Shown here: positions 19,677-27,721 of the stretch, piece after piece | Layout of the letters: every line of letters begins with the position of its first letter | Numbering within the stretch: position 1 is the stretch's first letter | From: Sphingomonas crocodyli | GTDB taxonomy: Bacteria; Pseudomonadota; Alphaproteobacteria; Sphingomonadales; Sphingomonadaceae | Direction of reading: 5' to 3' | DNA: 64,000 nucleotides | Assembly (NCBI RefSeq): GCF_004005865.1 | Contig: NZ_SACN01000001.1 | Location: 2,604,001-2,668,000, forward strand | Notes under the pieces: model-generated | The model's database searches: none | The model's input: only the letters and a program-made list of their open reading frames with translations | What the model was told of the DNA's origin: nothing | Translations under genes and position numbers: made by a program

Positions 19677-20885
19677 TTACTTCTGCGCCGGTTGTGTTGC
19701 GGGCTTCTGCGCGCCGGGCTTCTGACCCGGCGCCGCGGCCTGCACGGGCGCGCCCGGCCGCACCTTCTGCAAGCCCTCGACGATCAGCTTGTCGCCGGGC
19801 TTGAGCCCGCTTTCGATGATCCAGTTGCCCCCCTGCAGCGCGCCAACCTTCACCGGGCGCGCTTCCGCCTTGCCGGTCGCATCGACCAGCATCACGGTCG
19901 CGCCCGACGGGCTGACCTGCACAGCGCGCGCCGGGATCATGATCCCACCGGTGCGCACGCCGCCGCTCAGCCGCGCCCGCACGAACTGACCCGGAAGCAG
20001 CAGCCCTTCGGGGTTGGCGACTTCGGCGCGCAGCGAGACCGTGCCGGTCGACTCGTCGACCGCCGCGTCGAGGAAGTCGATCGTGCCCTCGGGGCCATAA
20101 GGCGTGCCGTCTTCGAGCAGCAGCTTCACATGGATGCGCCCGACATCGAGGCCGCGCACCTTCCCGCTCGCGATCATCTGACGAATCTGGAGCAGGTCGC
20201 TGCTCGACTGCGAGAAGTTAACGTAGATCGGATTGACCTGCTCGATCGTCGCCATCAGCGTCGCCTGGCTCGCGGAGACGAGCGCGCCTTCGGTCACCTG
20301 CGCACGCCCCGCGCGACCGGCGATCGGCGCCGTGACGGTGGTGTAATCGAGATCGAGCTTCGCGCGATCGACGGTCGCCTGCGCCGAGGCGACGTCGGCC
20401 TCCGATTGGCGCAGCGTCGCGATCGCCGCGTCATATTCCTGCTTGCTGATCGCCTGCTCCTTGACGAGCGGCTGATAGCGGTTGGCGACCTGCCCCGCAT
20501 TGGTCGCGGCGGCCTGCGCGCGGCGCAGCTGCGCGACGGCGTTGTTATAAGCGGCGCGGTTCTGCGCGGGATCGATCTGGAACAAGGGCGTGCCGGGGCG
20601 AACGTCGGTGCCTTCCTCATAGAGGCGGCGTTGGACGATGCCATCGACGCGGGCGCGCACTTCGGACGTGCGGCGCGCCTGAATGCGAGCGGGGAGTTCG
20701 ATCACCAGCGGCACATCGCCCGCCTGCACGGTCATCACCGTCACTGGCGTCGGCGGCGGCGCAGGCTGCTCCTTCTTGCCGCACGCGGCGAGCAACAGCA
20801 TCGCGGCCGCCAGCGCAGCGGTGCCGCCGAACCCGTGCCGAACCCCTTTTGCGGACAGCATGCCCGTCCCATCATCGTTACGCAT
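19677..20885 (-). CDS. RND periplasmic adaptor lipoprotein (AcrA/MexA family)
   Basis: This is the membrane-fusion subunit of the pump. From ATG 20885 the protein is 402 residues with a lipobox LLAAC (Cys35). The lipoyl half-motifs (IQARRTSEVRARVDGIVQRR and TAPIAGRAGRAQV) flank an alpha-hairpin, and a beta-barrel and membrane-proximal domain follow (GLLLPGQFVRARL). The start is supported by GGGAG 7 bases upstream; the frame to 20921 has no ribosome site. The C-terminus is Pro/Ala/Lys-rich. No local TetR or MarR regulator is present. Confidence 0.94.
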   Translation of the reverse strand: MRNDDGTGMLSAKGVRHGFGGTAALAAAMLLLAACGKKEQPAPPPTPVTVMTVQAGDVPLVIELPARIQARRTSEVRARVDGIVQRRLYEEGTDVRPGTPLFQIDPAQNRAAYNNAVAQLRRAQAAATNAGQVANRYQPLVKEQAISKQEYDAAIATLRQSEADVASAQATVDRAKLDLDYTTVTAPIAGRAGRAQVTEGALVSASQATLMATIEQVNPIYVNFSQSSSDLLQIRQMIASGKVRGLDVGRIHVKLLLEDGTPYGPEGTIDFLDAAVDESTGTVSLRAEVANPEGLLLPGQFVRARLSGGVRTGGIMIPARAVQVSPSGATVMLVDATGKAEARPVKVGALQGGNWIIESGLKPGDKLIVEGLQKVRPGAPVQAAAPGQKPGAQKPATQPAQK

Positions 20886-20944
20886 TGGCGCTCCCTGAGC
20901 GGACAACTGTGTCAAAAGCAATCGCGTCTGATTGCTCTTGCGGA

Positions 20945-21808
20945 TTACTCAACTGCAGAAAATGCAATCCCAACAAGGCCATCGATCACCTGGCCACCGG
21001 GATAGGCCGCATATACCAGACTATCGGGCGCGATCGTAAGCCGCGTCCTATCCTCGACGATCGCGACTTCGCCGATCGCGAAAGGCTGCCCCTCCAGATC
21101 GATCGCGCCCTGTACCGGCATCACCCACAGGGGCATCGATCCCGGTTCGAGCATCATGTCGCCCGCGCCCGTCCAGCGTTCGAGCACAAACTTGCCGCCT
21201 TCGGCGATAATCTCGCGATCGCCCGGCAGAGCGCGCGGCGGCGGATTGCCTTCGAACGGCTTGGGATCGGAAACCGCGATGCCGTCGTCGAGATGGAGTT
21301 CGCGCGGGCGGCCATAATCGTAGAGGCGATAGGTCAGGTCGAGATTCTGCTGAATCTCCATGATCAGCAGCCCCGCACCGATTGCATGGATGGTGCGGGC
21401 GGGCGAATAGATGACGTCCCCCGCCTTCACCTGCTTCCAGTCGATCAGCGTCTCAATCGCCCCATCGAGCGCTGCCGCCCGTAAAGCATCCGCAGTAAGA
21501 GCTTTCGTGAGACCAAGACCGATCGTGGAGTGATCTTCCGCCGCCAGCACGGCCCAGGCTTCATCCTTTCCACGCGCAAAACCACGCGCCACCGCCCCAT
21601 CATCGTCGGGATGGACCTGAATGGACAATTTTTCGCTTGTGAAGAGATATTTGACCTGAAGGTCGCGCGCTGGAGCGCCCTCACCTTCCTCGAACCAGAT
21701 TTCGCCGACAGCTTCCTGATCCTGTGGCTGATCGGGGAAGAGCGGGGCCAGATCGTGCCGCCCCCAAGGCTTGAGCACGCGATGGGTCGTCAACCTGATC
21801 ACGGCCAA
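20945..21808 (-). CDS. manA: Class I mannose-6-phosphate isomerase-like protein
   Basis: The product is a zinc cupin that interconverts mannose-6-phosphate and fructose-6-phosphate. Family segments are SEKLSIQVHPDD (zinc ligands Q and H), the lid-type helix rich in Ala (TADALRAAALDG), YSPARTIHAIG and EIQQNLDLTYRLYDYGRPRE. At about 287 residues it is the short bacterial form. The start is uncertain: TTG 21808 has GGGGAG 7 bases upstream, while GTG 21802 would be 13 bases away. It lies 59 bases upstream of the efflux operon on the same strand. Confidence 0.85.
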   Translation of the reverse strand: MAVIRLTTHRVLKPWGRHDLAPLFPDQPQDQEAVGEIWFEEGEGAPARDLQVKYLFTSEKLSIQVHPDDDGAVARGFARGKDEAWAVLAAEDHSTIGLGLTKALTADALRAAALDGAIETLIDWKQVKAGDVIYSPARTIHAIGAGLLIMEIQQNLDLTYRLYDYGRPRELHLDDGIAVSDPKPFEGNPPPRALPGDREIIAEGGKFVLERWTGAGDMMLEPGSMPLWVMPVQGAIDLEGQPFAIGEVAIVEDRTRLTIAPDSLVYAAYPGGQVIDGLVGIAFSAVE

Positions 21809-21858
21809 TGTGAATCTCCCCGAACCCAAGCGTTACGCGCAGCGGGGCATCCGGTTCC

Positions 21859-21890
21859 ACGGACGGCGATATTAATCAAGCCGTCCGTTT
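21859..21890. terminator. Inverted repeat upstream of manA, possible terminator
   Basis: ACGGACGGC and GCCGTCCGT form a 9-bp stem with a 12-base loop, followed on the plus strand by TTT. It lies between the end of the 181-residue gene and the start of manA on the minus strand. In that orientation the T tail is missing, so its function is unclear. Confidence 0.35.
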
Positions 21891-21897
21891 AACCGAT

Positions 21898-22443
21898 TTA
21901 GTTGGGAAGCCGAACTTCGACCTTGTCGACCCATTCCGGATAGAAAGCCGGTTCGCGGTTCGACCAGCCGGGCGCGGTGGCCGCAGCTTCGCTGATCGAC
22001 TGGAGCAGCAGCCGGCGCTTTTCCGGATGGAGGTGCGGCAGCGCCGCCGCCGAACAGAAGGCCGCGGGCAGCCAGGGGCGGACGTTAGCGCCGATCAGCC
22101 GCTCGTAGAGGAAGCGATAAGCGCCGAAGCTGCTCAGCCGGTCCTGCCCCAGATCGAAGGCCGAGATCGTGATGAGCGGCGCCATGAACGGCTCGACCGC
22201 CTCCAACCCGCTATCGTCGGGCACCATATCGCGGATGTGATCGAGGCGGACGTAGATGCGCGCCTGGGCGACGATGCTTGCGCTTTCGACCACGTCGCGC
22301 GACCAGCGGGCGAGTGCGTCGTCGCGGCCGAGGCCGACGTCGAGCGAGCGACGAATATAGCGTTGAGTGGCGGCCGGAAAACTGGCGAACTCTTTCATTT
22401 CCGCCAGCGTCATCGCGCCGTCTGCAGGTCTCGAACTAGCCAT
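21898..22443 (-). CDS. Conserved-looking protein of unknown function (181 aa)
   Basis: I do not recognise this protein. It is soluble and helix-rich with no signal peptide. The N-terminus LAEMKEFASFPAATQRYIRRSLDVGLGRDDAL looks like a helical bundle, and the C-terminus ends YPEWVDKVEVRLPN. Codon use matches the neighbouring genes, which supports real coding. ATG 22443 has AGGGG about 9 bases upstream. It lies upstream of manA on the same strand, with an inverted repeat between them. Confidence 0.7.
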   Translation of the reverse strand: MASSRPADGAMTLAEMKEFASFPAATQRYIRRSLDVGLGRDDALARWSRDVVESASIVAQARIYVRLDHIRDMVPDDSGLEAVEPFMAPLITISAFDLGQDRLSSFGAYRFLYERLIGANVRPWLPAAFCSAAALPHLHPEKRRLLLQSISEAAATAPGWSNREPAFYPEWVDKVEVRLPN

Positions 22444-22602
22444 GCCAACACCCCTTTCAGGAAGTCTGGCAGGAACTCTGCGCCTTACATGCTTACCAGG
22501 CGCTTAAGCCCACCGAAGCCTTCCGTTAATGATCCGAGCATGGTTTTTGTTGCGTTGCAACACGACAATTTTTCAAATCAATGAAATCTGGGGATAAGTT
22601 TC

Positions 22603-22628
22603 GGGCCGCCGCACGGATGCGGCGGCCC
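22603..22628. terminator. Strong GC hairpin after the 83-aa stress gene
   Basis: GGGCCGCCGCA and TGCGGCGGCCC form a perfect 11-bp stem with a 4-base loop. It lies 29 bases downstream of the stop of the minus-strand 83-residue gene. The T tail is weak in both directions, so this is a candidate terminator or an RNA-stabilising hairpin. Confidence 0.55.
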
Positions 22629-22657
22629 GGTTTCGATCGGCCGTTTCGGGTGCGATA

Positions 22658-22909
22658 TCACTCCTTGGCCGCCATCCGCGCTTTTTCGGCTTCCTCGTCA
22701 TATCCGGATGATGGCGCCGGATCGGATCCCTTTCCGGGCTGCGTGTTCGCGGGCGCATCCGAAGTCGGGAAACTTTCGTCTAAAGCGACGTCGAGTTTGG
22801 CATCCTCATTCTTGGGATCGGTCGCCAGCTTCTTGTCATCGCTGGCGTCATGCGCCGTGCGGATGTGGGGTGTGGCGCGCTTGATGTCGTCCATCGACTC
22901 GGTTGTCAT
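22658..22909 (-). CDS. Small acidic 'DESFPxSD' protein
   Basis: This 83-residue, highly polar protein carries the motif LDESFPTSDAPANT near residues 43-56, found in a widespread small alphaproteobacterial family of unknown function. It is acidic and Ala/Asp/Lys-rich and probably disordered. There is no signal peptide. An EcfG-type promoter lies about 28 bases upstream, so it is likely part of the general stress response. The ATG at 22909 has GGAGAGGA just upstream. Confidence 0.8.
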   Translation of the reverse strand: MTTESMDDIKRATPHIRTAHDASDDKKLATDPKNEDAKLDVALDESFPTSDAPANTQPGKGSDPAPSSGYDEEAEKARMAAKE

Positions 22910-22936
22910 CAGTCCTCTCCACCAACGGTGAATATC

Positions 22937-22962
22937 AACGCGCAGGAACTGACGACCGTTCC
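22937..22962 (-). promoter_or_regulatory. EcfG-type (general stress response) promoter
   Basis: On the minus strand GGAAC is followed after 17 bases by CGTT, the known EcfG sigma-factor pattern GGAAC-N16/17-CGTT. It is 28 bases upstream of the start codon of the 83-residue gene. Confidence 0.65.
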
Positions 22963-23058
22963 GCAGACTGTGCTAAACTGAACTTTCGATGAACACCGCC
23001 CGTCGTTCGACCAGCGTCATGGCGATGAAGCGATTTTTCCGCAGTCGTTTGCTATAGG

Positions 23059-25032
23059 ATGGCCATGACATCTGACACGAATGGCCCGCGCGGGGCCTTG
23101 GTAAGCCCGCGCGTTGCCCTGCTTTCGATACTCGGTTTCTGGACGCTCTATTTCGCGATCGCCACGCTGCGCTGGCTGATGCTCGATTACGGGCATCAGA
23201 TCGAAATGATGGCAGCACGCCTGCTGGTGACGATCGGGTCGATGCTGGCGACCTTCTTCGTCTATCTGGCGCTGCGCCCGCTGGGCAGCCGCCCGCTGCG
23301 CACGAACGTGACCGCGGTCGCCTTGCTTTCGATCCCGGCGGCGATCGCCTATTCGTCGATGAACTGGGCTGCGTTCAACCAGATGGACCGGCAGATCGAG
23401 GCCGAAAAGGCCAAGGCGGTCGGCGAAGGCAAGATCGTTATCGACAGCCGCGTGAGCGAAGCCGTCCGCCAGCGGACCGAGGCCGCCATCGCCGCCGCCC
23501 GCACCGCCGTCGCCCAAGCCGCCGAACAGGCCCACGCCGCCGGCGAAGCCCGTCGCGAAGCGCTGGAAGCCAAAGCCGAAGCGCTGCGCGAGGCGCAGGA
23601 AGCCCGCCGCGCCGCCGATGCGGCACGCCGGGAAATCCGCCAGCAGCGCAATGAGCTGAGGAACGAGATCAAAAAGCTGACGCCCGAAGCGCGCCGCGAA
23701 GCCTTGCAGGCGCAGCGCGATGCGGCCCAGATCCAGCGGGACGCGCTTCAGGCCCAACGGGACGCGCAGCGCGAAGCGCGCGATGCCCAGCGCGAAGCGC
23801 TTCAGGCGCAACGCGAGGCTCAGCGCGAAGCCCGCGATGCTCAGCGCGAGGCCGAACGGCAGGCGCGCGAGGATTATCAGACCTATCAGCAGGGCATCCA
23901 GCAGGCGCGCGAAGCCGTGGAGATGGCGCGCAAGCATGGCATCAACATCGATCTCGATCAGATGCTCGCCGGCCTGCCCGCGCCCCCTGCCCCGCCGACC
24001 GCGCCGGTCGCCCCCAAGGTGATCGTGCCCAAGGTCATCGTTCCCAAGGTGACGCCGCCCGCGCCGCCGAGTGTGGCGGCCATTCCGGACACCCCCGGCC
24101 CCACGCCCGTAGCGCCGAAGGCCAGCGCGGCCCCGAGCGCGTCGCCCGCCAAGCCCGCGCCCGTCCCCGCACCGCTGCCGATGATCACCGTCCGGATTCC
24201 GACGCTGAGTCCGGACACCGCGACGATCCAGGTCGGCGCCTCCCCGCCCACCATCGAAGAGGATAAGGAACGGGGCGACGACTATAAGCACTCGCCGCTG
24301 GGCGCGATCGCCGATCAGGCGATGAACGGATATTTCTTCTTCGCCGCGTGGGGGGCGCTGTTCCTCGCTTTGTCCTACGCCGCCGCCGTGCGCATCGCCG
24401 AGCGCGAGTCCGCGCGCTATCGCACCGCTGCGCGCGATGCCGAGCTGCGGGCGCTGCGCTATCAGGTCAACCCGCACTTCCTGTTCAACACGCTCAACTC
24501 GCTCTCGACCCTCGTCCTCAAGGACAAGCCCGACGAGGCCGAGAAGATGATCCTGAACCTGTCGACCTTCTTCCGCACCAGCCTGACCGCCGATCCGAAG
24601 GAGGATGTAACGCTGGCCGAGGAGATCCGGCTGCAGCGGCTCTATCTGGATATCGAAGCGGTGCGCTTCCCCGAGCGGCTGTCGGTCGACATCCAGATTC
24701 CGGAGAACCTGAAGAACGCCTGCGTGCCGTGCCTGATCCTGCAGCCGCTGGTCGAAAATGCGATCAAATATGGCGTTTCGCGCTCCAAACGCCCGGTGAA
24801 CGTCAAGATCATCGCGCGTGAGGATACTGAGGGGCTGGTCCTTACCGTCGAGGATGATGGCGACCCGATCGACGATAAGGGCGCATCGAAGGGCACCGGC
24901 GTCGGTCTGCGCAACGTGATCGATCGGTTGCGCGCGCGCTTCGGCGAAGAGGCGGCGTGCCGCCACGGCCCGCTGCCCAACGGTGGTTTCGGTGTGACGA
25001 TTTTCATGCCACTGATCCGGGATGGCCGATGA
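23059..25032 (+). CDS. LytS-type sensor histidine kinase with periplasmic coiled coil
   Basis: This 657-residue kinase has three N-terminal helices (about 20-42, 53-75, 83-105). A highly charged coiled coil follows (107-305), built of QRDA/QREA repeats, then a Pro/Ala-rich segment (310-400) and a fourth helix (about 421-445). The cytoplasmic kinase has the phosphoacceptor in YQVNPHFLFNTLNSLS (His473) and an ATP-binding domain with VENAIKYGVS and GTGVGLRNVIDRL. Topology puts the coiled coil and Pro-rich part in the periplasm. It overlaps the response regulator by 11 bases. The signal sensed is unknown. Confidence 0.92.
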   Translation: MAMTSDTNGPRGALVSPRVALLSILGFWTLYFAIATLRWLMLDYGHQIEMMAARLLVTIGSMLATFFVYLALRPLGSRPLRTNVTAVALLSIPAAIAYSSMNWAAFNQMDRQIEAEKAKAVGEGKIVIDSRVSEAVRQRTEAAIAAARTAVAQAAEQAHAAGEARREALEAKAEALREAQEARRAADAARREIRQQRNELRNEIKKLTPEARREALQAQRDAAQIQRDALQAQRDAQREARDAQREALQAQREAQREARDAQREAERQAREDYQTYQQGIQQAREAVEMARKHGINIDLDQMLAGLPAPPAPPTAPVAPKVIVPKVIVPKVTPPAPPSVAAIPDTPGPTPVAPKASAAPSASPAKPAPVPAPLPMITVRIPTLSPDTATIQVGASPPTIEEDKERGDDYKHSPLGAIADQAMNGYFFFAAWGALFLALSYAAAVRIAERESARYRTAARDAELRALRYQVNPHFLFNTLNSLSTLVLKDKPDEAEKMILNLSTFFRTSLTADPKEDVTLAEEIRLQRLYLDIEAVRFPERLSVDIQIPENLKNACVPCLILQPLVENAIKYGVSRSKRPVNVKIIAREDTEGLVLTVEDDGDPIDDKGASKGTGVGLRNVIDRLRARFGEEAACRHGPLPNGGFGVTIFMPLIRDGR

Positions 25033-25756
25033 ATCACCCGTCCGCACTCTAGTCGTCGACGACGAACCGCTCGCGATCGAACGCCTCCAGATCCTGTGCG
25101 CGCGCGAGCCGCTGATCGATCTGGTCGGCACCGCACAGGATGGCGAAGCCGCGCTGCGCCTGATCGAGGCGCTGGAGCCGGAGATGCTGCTGCTCGACAT
25201 CGCAATGCCGGGGCTGGACGGGATCGGCGTCGCCCGCGCGATCGAGAAGCTCGAAAAGAAGCCTGCGATCGTCTTCTGCACCGCCTTCGATCAATATGCC
25301 GTGACGGCGTTCGATCTGTCGGCGACCGATTATGTGCTGAAGCCGGTGTCATCGGACCGCCTGTCACGCGCCGTCGCCCGCGTGATCGACCGTCGCAAGG
25401 CGCCGCCCGAGGAGAAGACCGGCGATCATGCGCAGGAATTCTGGGTTCCGCACCGTTCCGAGATGATCCGCATCGCCGCGCAGGATATCGACCGGATCGA
25501 GGCCGAGCGCGACTATATGCGCCTGCACGTCGGGCAGCGCAGCTTCCTGCTGCACCAGACGATCACCGAACTCGAACGGCGGCTCGATCCCGCCGCCTTC
25601 ATTCGCCTCCACCGATCGACGATCGTGCGCCGCGAACAGATTTCGCGGCTCAGCCACGACGGAATGGGCGTGTGGCATGCGGTGATGGCGGATGAGGAGC
25701 GTATCCGTATCGGACGCACATATCTGCCCAATGCCCGAGCGCTGATGGGGCGTTAA
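25022..25756 (+). CDS. LytTR-family response regulator
   Basis: This 244-residue partner of the LytS-type kinase has a receiver domain (acid pocket VVDDEP, phosphoacceptor Asp59 in LLLDIAMPGLDG, conserved Lys in YVLKPV). A LytTR DNA-binding domain follows from about residue 135 (IDRIEAERDYMRLHVGQRSF, then FIRLHRSTIVRREQI). It overlaps the kinase gene by 11 bases, so the two are translated together. Targets are unknown. The neighbouring peptidase is a possible one from position only. Confidence 0.94.
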   Translation: MADESPVRTLVVDDEPLAIERLQILCAREPLIDLVGTAQDGEAALRLIEALEPEMLLLDIAMPGLDGIGVARAIEKLEKKPAIVFCTAFDQYAVTAFDLSATDYVLKPVSSDRLSRAVARVIDRRKAPPEEKTGDHAQEFWVPHRSEMIRIAAQDIDRIEAERDYMRLHVGQRSFLLHQTITELERRLDPAAFIRLHRSTIVRREQISRLSHDGMGVWHAVMADEERIRIGRTYLPNARALMGR

Positions 25757-25867
25757 TGGGCCGCTGATCGCAGCCGCAAACGTCGTTCATCGTTACGCAG
25801 GTCGGTTTTTCCGCAACTTTTGGCGCTTTTCCGCCGTCGAGCCTCCACCACACCATAGGAGGAGGCG

Positions 25868-26500
25868 ATGCGTCGCTCGATCTTGGCAGTGGGGGCGATG
25901 GCCGCCGCGACCCTGTTCGCGAGCGGTTCGGGGACCGCGCAGCGGCCCACACTCAAAAGCGATCAGGCGCTGCGCGACGGCGGCGTCAGCATGCCGCCGG
26001 GCGGCTGGATCGACTATTGCGCGCGCACCGCATCCGATCCGGCCTGTCGCCCGATGCGCAAGCCCGATCCGCGTCCGGGCGATGTCGTTCCGCTCGACGA
26101 TGCACGCTGGGCGGAGGTGAAGCGTATCCACGCCGAACTGGCGAAGATCGAGCAGACCGACGAGACGCGGATGGACGACCGCTGGACCGTCGCGCGGACG
26201 AGCGGCGATTGCGAGGATATCGCGCTGGCGGGCCGCGAAAAGCTGCTCGCTGCCGGCTTCCCGCGCCGCGCCGTCCGCCTCGCCACCGCGCTGACCGAGG
26301 ATGGCGACCGGCATGTCGTCGTGACGCTCGACGGCATTCGTGCCGAAAAGCTCGACACCTTCGTGCTCGACAACCGATCCGCGCGAGTCACGTCATGGCG
26401 CACGCTGGAGAATGGCGGCTATCGCTTCCTCACGCGGCAGGCGCCGTCCGGCCCCTATTGGGTGTCGTTGAAAGGCCCCGACGGCAAACGGCTTTCGTGA
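25868..26500 (+). CDS. Transglutaminase-like cysteine peptidase (BTLCP/LapG-like)
   Basis: This 210-residue protein has an N-terminal signal (RRSILAVGAMAAATLFASGSGTAQ) and a bacterial transglutaminase-like cysteine proteinase domain. The catalytic triad is Cys115 (TSGDCEDIAL), His149 (DRHVVVTL) and Asp168 (VLDNRS). LapG, the best-known member, cleaves surface adhesins in the periplasm. No LapD-like receptor or large adhesin lies in the window. GGAGGAGGC is immediately before the ATG. It follows the two-component pair after 111 bases. Confidence 0.88.
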   Translation: MRRSILAVGAMAAATLFASGSGTAQRPTLKSDQALRDGGVSMPPGGWIDYCARTASDPACRPMRKPDPRPGDVVPLDDARWAEVKRIHAELAKIEQTDETRMDDRWTVARTSGDCEDIALAGREKLLAAGFPRRAVRLATALTEDGDRHVVVTLDGIRAEKLDTFVLDNRSARVTSWRTLENGGYRFLTRQAPSGPYWVSLKGPDGKRLS

Positions 26501-26518
26501 GGTGTGCCCCGGAGCAAC

Positions 26519-26543
26519 GGAACCCGCGTCATTTCCATTCGTC
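26519..26543 (+). promoter_or_regulatory. Weak EcfG-like promoter candidate
   Basis: GGAAC-N16-CGTC lies about 50 bases upstream of the repeat-protein gene. The -10 element is CGTC rather than CGTT, so this is a near match only. Confidence 0.3.
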
Positions 26544-26591
26544 GTAGCGGCCACGGGAACGGGCACGAGTGCGACGTTCGAGGAGAGAATG

Positions 26592-27605
26592 ATGCGTAGT
26601 TACATCATCGCGGCGGCTTTGGCCGCCACAGCAATGGCGACCACGCCGACGCAGGCGCAGACGGTCGTGTGCAAACAGGACAGCGGCGGCCGGCTGGCCG
26701 CGACCGTGGTCGGCGCCGGCATCGGCGCGATCCTAGGTCGCGTGATCACCGGGCGCCACGGCGGCACCACCGGCGCGATCGTCGGCGGCGTGGTCGGCGG
26801 CGTCGGCGCGAACCAGCTCGCCAAGTCCGATCAGGACAATTGTTCGCGCGCTTATGGCTATTATGACGATCAGGGCCGCTGGCACGCCAACCGCATCGGG
26901 CGCGGCGAGGCCGTGGGTTATTATGACCGTAGCGGCGCCTGGGTTCAGGGTGCGCCCAACGGCTATTATGACGGCGATCGCTGGGTCGCGCTGAGCGGCG
27001 ATGCCGAGGCATCGGGCTATTATGACCGCGACGGCCGCTGGGTGCCGGTCGCCGCCAGCGGCTATTATGCGGCGGACGATCAGTGGGTGCCGGTGTCGGC
27101 CCCCGGCTATTATGACCGTAGCGGCCGCTGGATCGCCGGCCCGGTCAACGGCCGGTATGACTCGACGGGCCGTTGGACGACCGACAGCAACACCACCTAT
27201 CGCCCCGCCGGCAATGGCTGGGTCGCGGCGAGCCAGCCGGGCTATTATGACGCCAACGGCCGTTGGCATGCCGGCCAGGTGACCGGCTATTACGATGCGC
27301 GCGGCCGCTGGGTATCGATGGGTGGCGCAACCAATGCCGCTTATGATGATCGCCGCGACGTGCGTGCGCGCGTCGATCGCATCGGCACCCGGATCGACCG
27401 CAATCGCGAGCGTGGCCTGATCAGTTCGCGCGAAGCGACCTCGGCACGCCGCGAACTCGCGCAGATCCGCAGCTCGGCCGATCGCCTGCGCCGCAGCGAC
27501 GGCACCTATTCGGCGCGCGACGAAGCCTATCTGCAGCAGCGGCTCGACCGGCTGAGCACGACGGTTCGCGCCGATCGCGAAGATGGTGACTCGCGGCCCA
27601 GCTGA
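26592..27605 (+). CDS. Secreted glycine-zipper protein with GYYDxxGRW repeats
   Basis: From ATG 26592 (about 337 residues) the protein has a signal peptide (MRSYIIAAALAATAMATTPTQA). A glycine-zipper 2TM-like segment follows (VVGAGIGAILGRVI then TTGAIVGGVVGGVG). Next come about nine tandem units of 14-17 residues with consensus GYYDxxGRWVxg. A basic, charged helical tail follows (RDVRARVDRIGTRIDRNRERGL). GAGGAGAGA precedes two adjacent ATGs. Glycine-zipper proteins of this class are envelope-associated; the role of the Tyr/Trp repeats is not known to me. Confidence 0.85.
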   Translation: MRSYIIAAALAATAMATTPTQAQTVVCKQDSGGRLAATVVGAGIGAILGRVITGRHGGTTGAIVGGVVGGVGANQLAKSDQDNCSRAYGYYDDQGRWHANRIGRGEAVGYYDRSGAWVQGAPNGYYDGDRWVALSGDAEASGYYDRDGRWVPVAASGYYAADDQWVPVSAPGYYDRSGRWIAGPVNGRYDSTGRWTTDSNTTYRPAGNGWVAASQPGYYDANGRWHAGQVTGYYDARGRWVSMGGATNAAYDDRRDVRARVDRIGTRIDRNRERGLISSREATSARRELAQIRSSADRLRRSDGTYSARDEAYLQQRLDRLSTTVRADREDGDSRPS

Positions 27606-27627
27606 GGCCGGCCATTAACCGAAAGTA

Positions 27628-27664
27628 GGGCGCTCCGGGCATCAAGGCCGGGGGCGCCCTTTTT
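27628..27664 (+). terminator. Rho-independent terminator
   Basis: GGGCGCTCCGGG and GGGGGCGCCC form a stem followed by TTTTT, 22 bases after the stop of the GYYD-repeat gene. Confidence 0.8.
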
Positions 27665-27721
27665 CGAGCAAGATTTCGTTAACCACGATCACCGATAATT
27701 TACCCCGGTTAATAGCGGAGT

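Noticed and set aside
16418..19804. 1,128-residue open frame on the plus strand opposite the RND permease
   Set aside because: It lacks any recognisable domain, is full of Arg/His/Asp runs typical of antisense frames in GC-rich DNA, and the minus strand encodes a complete permease.
23700..23870. Tandem DNA repeat suggesting a minisatellite
   Set aside because: The periodicity is in frame and explained by the QRDA/QREA coiled coil of the kinase gene.
27680..27720. Sigma-28 or CtrA site before the transglycosylase gene
   Set aside because: TTCGTTAA and CGGTTAAT occur, but no T(A/T)AA lies at the 15-base spacing, and the TTAA motifs are not 7 bases apart.
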